Source: Bacillota bacterium
Lineage (GTDB): Bacteria; Bacillota; Dehalobacteriia; UBA4068
Direction of reading: 5' to 3'
DNA: 7,088 nucleotides
Assembly: GCA_009778255.1 (NCBI GenBank)
Contig: WRKD01000112.1
Location: forward strand, 1 to 7,088
Positions 5,715 to 7,088 of the stretch are shown here, piece after piece. Under the pieces are notes generated by a model. That model ran no database searches, was not told the DNA's origin, and saw only the letters and a program-made list of their open reading frames with translations. Position numbers and translations under genes: made by a program. Within the stretch, counting starts at the first letter, position 1; every line of letters starts with the position of its first letter.

Positions 5715-6845
5715 TTATTCATTCAAATATACTTTGGGCAAGCGCTGTCCAAAACGCGAAACCACTTCATCTGTAATGGTTTGCGCATGTAAAGCTATCT
5801 CTTCCGGGGTAATGAGCTCATTTTCTTGTTTCCCCAGAATTACCGCCTCATCACCCTGATGAACATCAACAATATCTGTTATATCTACCATGAACTGATC
5901 CATAGTTACACTACCCACTATGGGTACGCGCTGGCCCTTAATCAATACTTCTCCACGATTACCCAGTAAGCGGGGTACGCCATCCGCAAAACCTAAAGGA
6001 AGGGTGGCGATTAAGCTTTCTCGTTTAGCCTGCCAGCGACAGCTGTAGCCCACATAATCTCCGGGCTGTAAGGTATGGATTTGAGCTATATGCGCAATAA
6101 CTCGCATCACCTGCTTTAGGGGTAATACATGCCTCAAATGCTCGGCTGGGCAACAGCCGAACATCATTATTCCCGGGCGTACCATATCAAGCCAGGAAGC
6201 TGGGAATATTACAACAGCTGGGCTGTTAGCTATATGGCGTAGAAGAATTTTCAAGCCTTGAGCCTGCATGGCGTCGGTAAAATCTACAAAGCGTTGCAGC
6301 TGCTGTTCGGCATTGCTCAAATCCGCTGCGTCGGCACAAGCGAAATGACTAAATACACCCTCGATTTTCAGCTTTGGCAGGTTATAGAGACGTTTCAAAG
6401 CTGTCATTTCCGCAATTTTGCTGGGGAAACCAAGGCGGCAAAGACCAGTATCAACTTTAATATGTATAGAGGCGTTTTTACGTTGACGAGTAGCTACCAT
6501 AGATATTAGGGCAGCATTTTCATAATCGAATACTGTCATTTGTATGTTATAGCGCAGAGCTTGCGTAATTTCTTCCGGAGCTGTCCAGCCCAGATTCAAT
6601 ATTGGTGCGGCTATACCGTTTTGACGCAGCTCAATAGCTTCATCAATAGTAGCTACTGCCAGTTTTTCGGCGCCTGCAATAAGAGCAGCGCGCGCTATAG
6701 GCACGGCCCCATGCCCAAAGGCATTCGCTTTGACCACAGCCATCAGCAAAGCAGGGGATACCTGCTTGCGCATTACTGTTACATTATGTCGAAGCGCGGC
6801 TAAATCTACTTCTATACATGCCGGTCGGCCAGATACATTTGCCAT
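5715..6845 (-). CDS. alr: Alanine racemase (PLP-dependent)
   Basis: Cytoplasmic enzyme interconverting L- and D-alanine, the source of D-alanine for peptidoglycan. It has the usual full length of 376 residues. The N-terminal TIM barrel carries the PLP lysine K39 in AVVKANAFGHG; K130 in KVDTGLCRLG is at the carbamylated-lysine position and R138 at the PLP-pyridine position; H168 and the RPGI motif (R223) follow. The C-terminal beta domain supplies the catalytic tyrosine Y267 (VGYSCRW) and M315-D316 (TMDQ). Several conserved tyrosines near the active-site entrance differ: AFGHG instead of AYGHG (residue 43), GFADG instead of GYADG (residue 286), and TITDE where many family members have TISYE (residue 359). 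A strong ribosome site precedes the ATG. It follows the nnrD gene on the same strand by 118 bp and converges with the amidase. Confidence 0.95.
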   Translation of the reverse strand: MANVSGRPACIEVDLAALRHNVTVMRKQVSPALLMAVVKANAFGHGAVPIARAALIAGAEKLAVATIDEAIELRQNGIAAPILNLGWTAPEEITQALRYNIQMTVFDYENAALISMVATRQRKNASIHIKVDTGLCRLGFPSKIAEMTALKRLYNLPKLKIEGVFSHFACADAADLSNAEQQLQRFVDFTDAMQAQGLKILLRHIANSPAVVIFPASWLDMVRPGIMMFGCCPAEHLRHVLPLKQVMRVIAHIAQIHTLQPGDYVGYSCRWQAKRESLIATLPLGFADGVPRLLGNRGEVLIKGQRVPIVGSVTMDQFMVDITDIVDVHQGDEAVILGKQENELITPEEIALHAQTITDEVVSRFGQRLPKVYLNE

Positions 6846-6852
6846 CTTATAA

Positions 6853-6859
6853 CCTCCCC
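6853..6859 (-). promoter_or_regulatory. Ribosome binding site of alr
   Basis: On the minus strand GGGGAGG lies 7 bases before the alr ATG at 6845. This strong match fixes the start. Confidence 0.85.
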
Positions 6860-6875
6860 AGGTCTTTAATAATTA

Positions 6876-6900
6876 GAAGGGGTTTGCTGTTAACCCCTTC
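6876..6900. other. Strong hairpin between nnrD and alr
   Basis: GAAGGGGTT (6876-6884) and AACCCCTTC (6892-6900) form a perfect 9-bp stem with a 7-base loop. In the direction of alr transcription it is followed by TAATTATTAAA, AT-rich but not a U-tract, about 30 bases before the alr ATG. On the plus strand it is followed by TTTGTTG. It may be a weak terminator or attenuator after nnrD, or a processing/stability hairpin in an nnrD-alr transcript. I see no clear separate alr promoter in 6901-6963. Confidence 0.55.
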
Positions 6901-6963
6901 TTTGTTGTGGCTTGCTCTTTTATGAAAATAATGATGTATAGAAGTCTGAAAGCAAAAGCTGCG

Positions 6964-7088
6964 CTATGTATTGCTGATTGCCTTAAATGCCCCGCCCAGG
7001 TGATCTAGAATGTCTTGTGGCAGGAGCGAAGCTTCGCCTACGGCTGCTGCTGCTAAATCTCCCGCTTTGCCATGTAACCATACTGCAC
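6964..7088 (-). CDS. nnrD: ADP-dependent NAD(P)H-hydrate dehydratase, C-terminal end only
   Basis: Only the last 40 codons and the TAG stop are inside the window; the gene continues past the right edge. The visible part reads VWLHGKAGDLAAA, then GEASLLPQDILDHL and an AFKAI tail. This is the characteristic C-terminal signature of the YjeF C-terminal domain (ribokinase-like fold), with the HG-x-AGD-x-AA motif followed by GE-x-x-LL-x-x-D(I/L)-(I/L)-D. The enzyme dehydrates S-NAD(P)HX back to NAD(P)H. In Bacillota it is often fused to the NnrE epimerase domain and sits just upstream of alr, as here. Whether the fused epimerase is present cannot be seen. Confidence 0.85.
   Translation of the reverse strand, partial: AVWLHGKAGDLAAAAVGEASLLPQDILDHLGGAFKAISNT

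Noticed and set aside
6258..6803. Two plus-strand frames of 83 and 87 codons
   Set aside because: Antisense shadows of the alanine racemase barrel domain.

Overview
The window reads like a chromosomal segment from a low- to mid-GC member of the Bacillota (Firmicutes), probably clostridial or Negativicutes-like. The evidence is the nnrD-alr gene order, a PcrA-type helicase, an ABC-F protein with the domain layout of the Bacillota YdiF-like group, good Shine-Dalgarno sites and a textbook sigma-A type promoter. This placement is an inference from family resemblance; the sequence does not name the organism.

Layout. (1) Positions 1-1929, minus strand: most of a UvrD/PcrA superfamily 1 DNA helicase, whose C-terminus runs off the left edge. 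(2) Positions 2044-3960, minus: a two-ATPase ABC-F protein, 114 bp upstream of the helicase and probably co-transcribed with it from a consensus promoter at 4008-4036. A 10-codon leader ORF overlaps its start codon. (3) Positions 3961-4526: an intergenic stretch of 566 bp holding that promoter, a small GC-rich hairpin, a 6 x 7-bp tandem repeat, about 130 bp of AT-rich sequence with a doubtful small ORF, and a 164-bp palindromic repeat element flanked by TA. (4) Positions 4527-5654, plus: a membrane-anchored N-acetylmuramoyl-L-alanine amidase (Amidase_3) with an unassigned N-terminal extracytoplasmic region. (5) Positions 5652-5712: a second, internally deleted copy of the repeat element in inverted orientation. 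It exactly fills the gap between the convergent amidase and racemase genes. (6) Positions 5715-6845, minus: alanine racemase. (7) Positions 6964-7088, minus: the last 40 codons of the NAD(P)HX dehydratase gene nnrD, upstream of alr, with a strong hairpin in the 118-bp spacer.

How the genes fit together. The amidase cuts peptidoglycan and alanine racemase supplies D-alanine for it, so the right half has a cell-wall theme. NnrD repairs damaged NAD(P)H and commonly neighbours alr. The left half pairs DNA repair/replication (PcrA) with a ribosome-associated ABC-F ATPase.

The gene content is ordinary and I do not see a new multi-gene system. The most interesting signals are non-coding: the pair of related elements bracketing the amidase, the heptad repeat, the leader ORF before the ABC-F gene, and a ten-base homopolymer inside the helicase gene.
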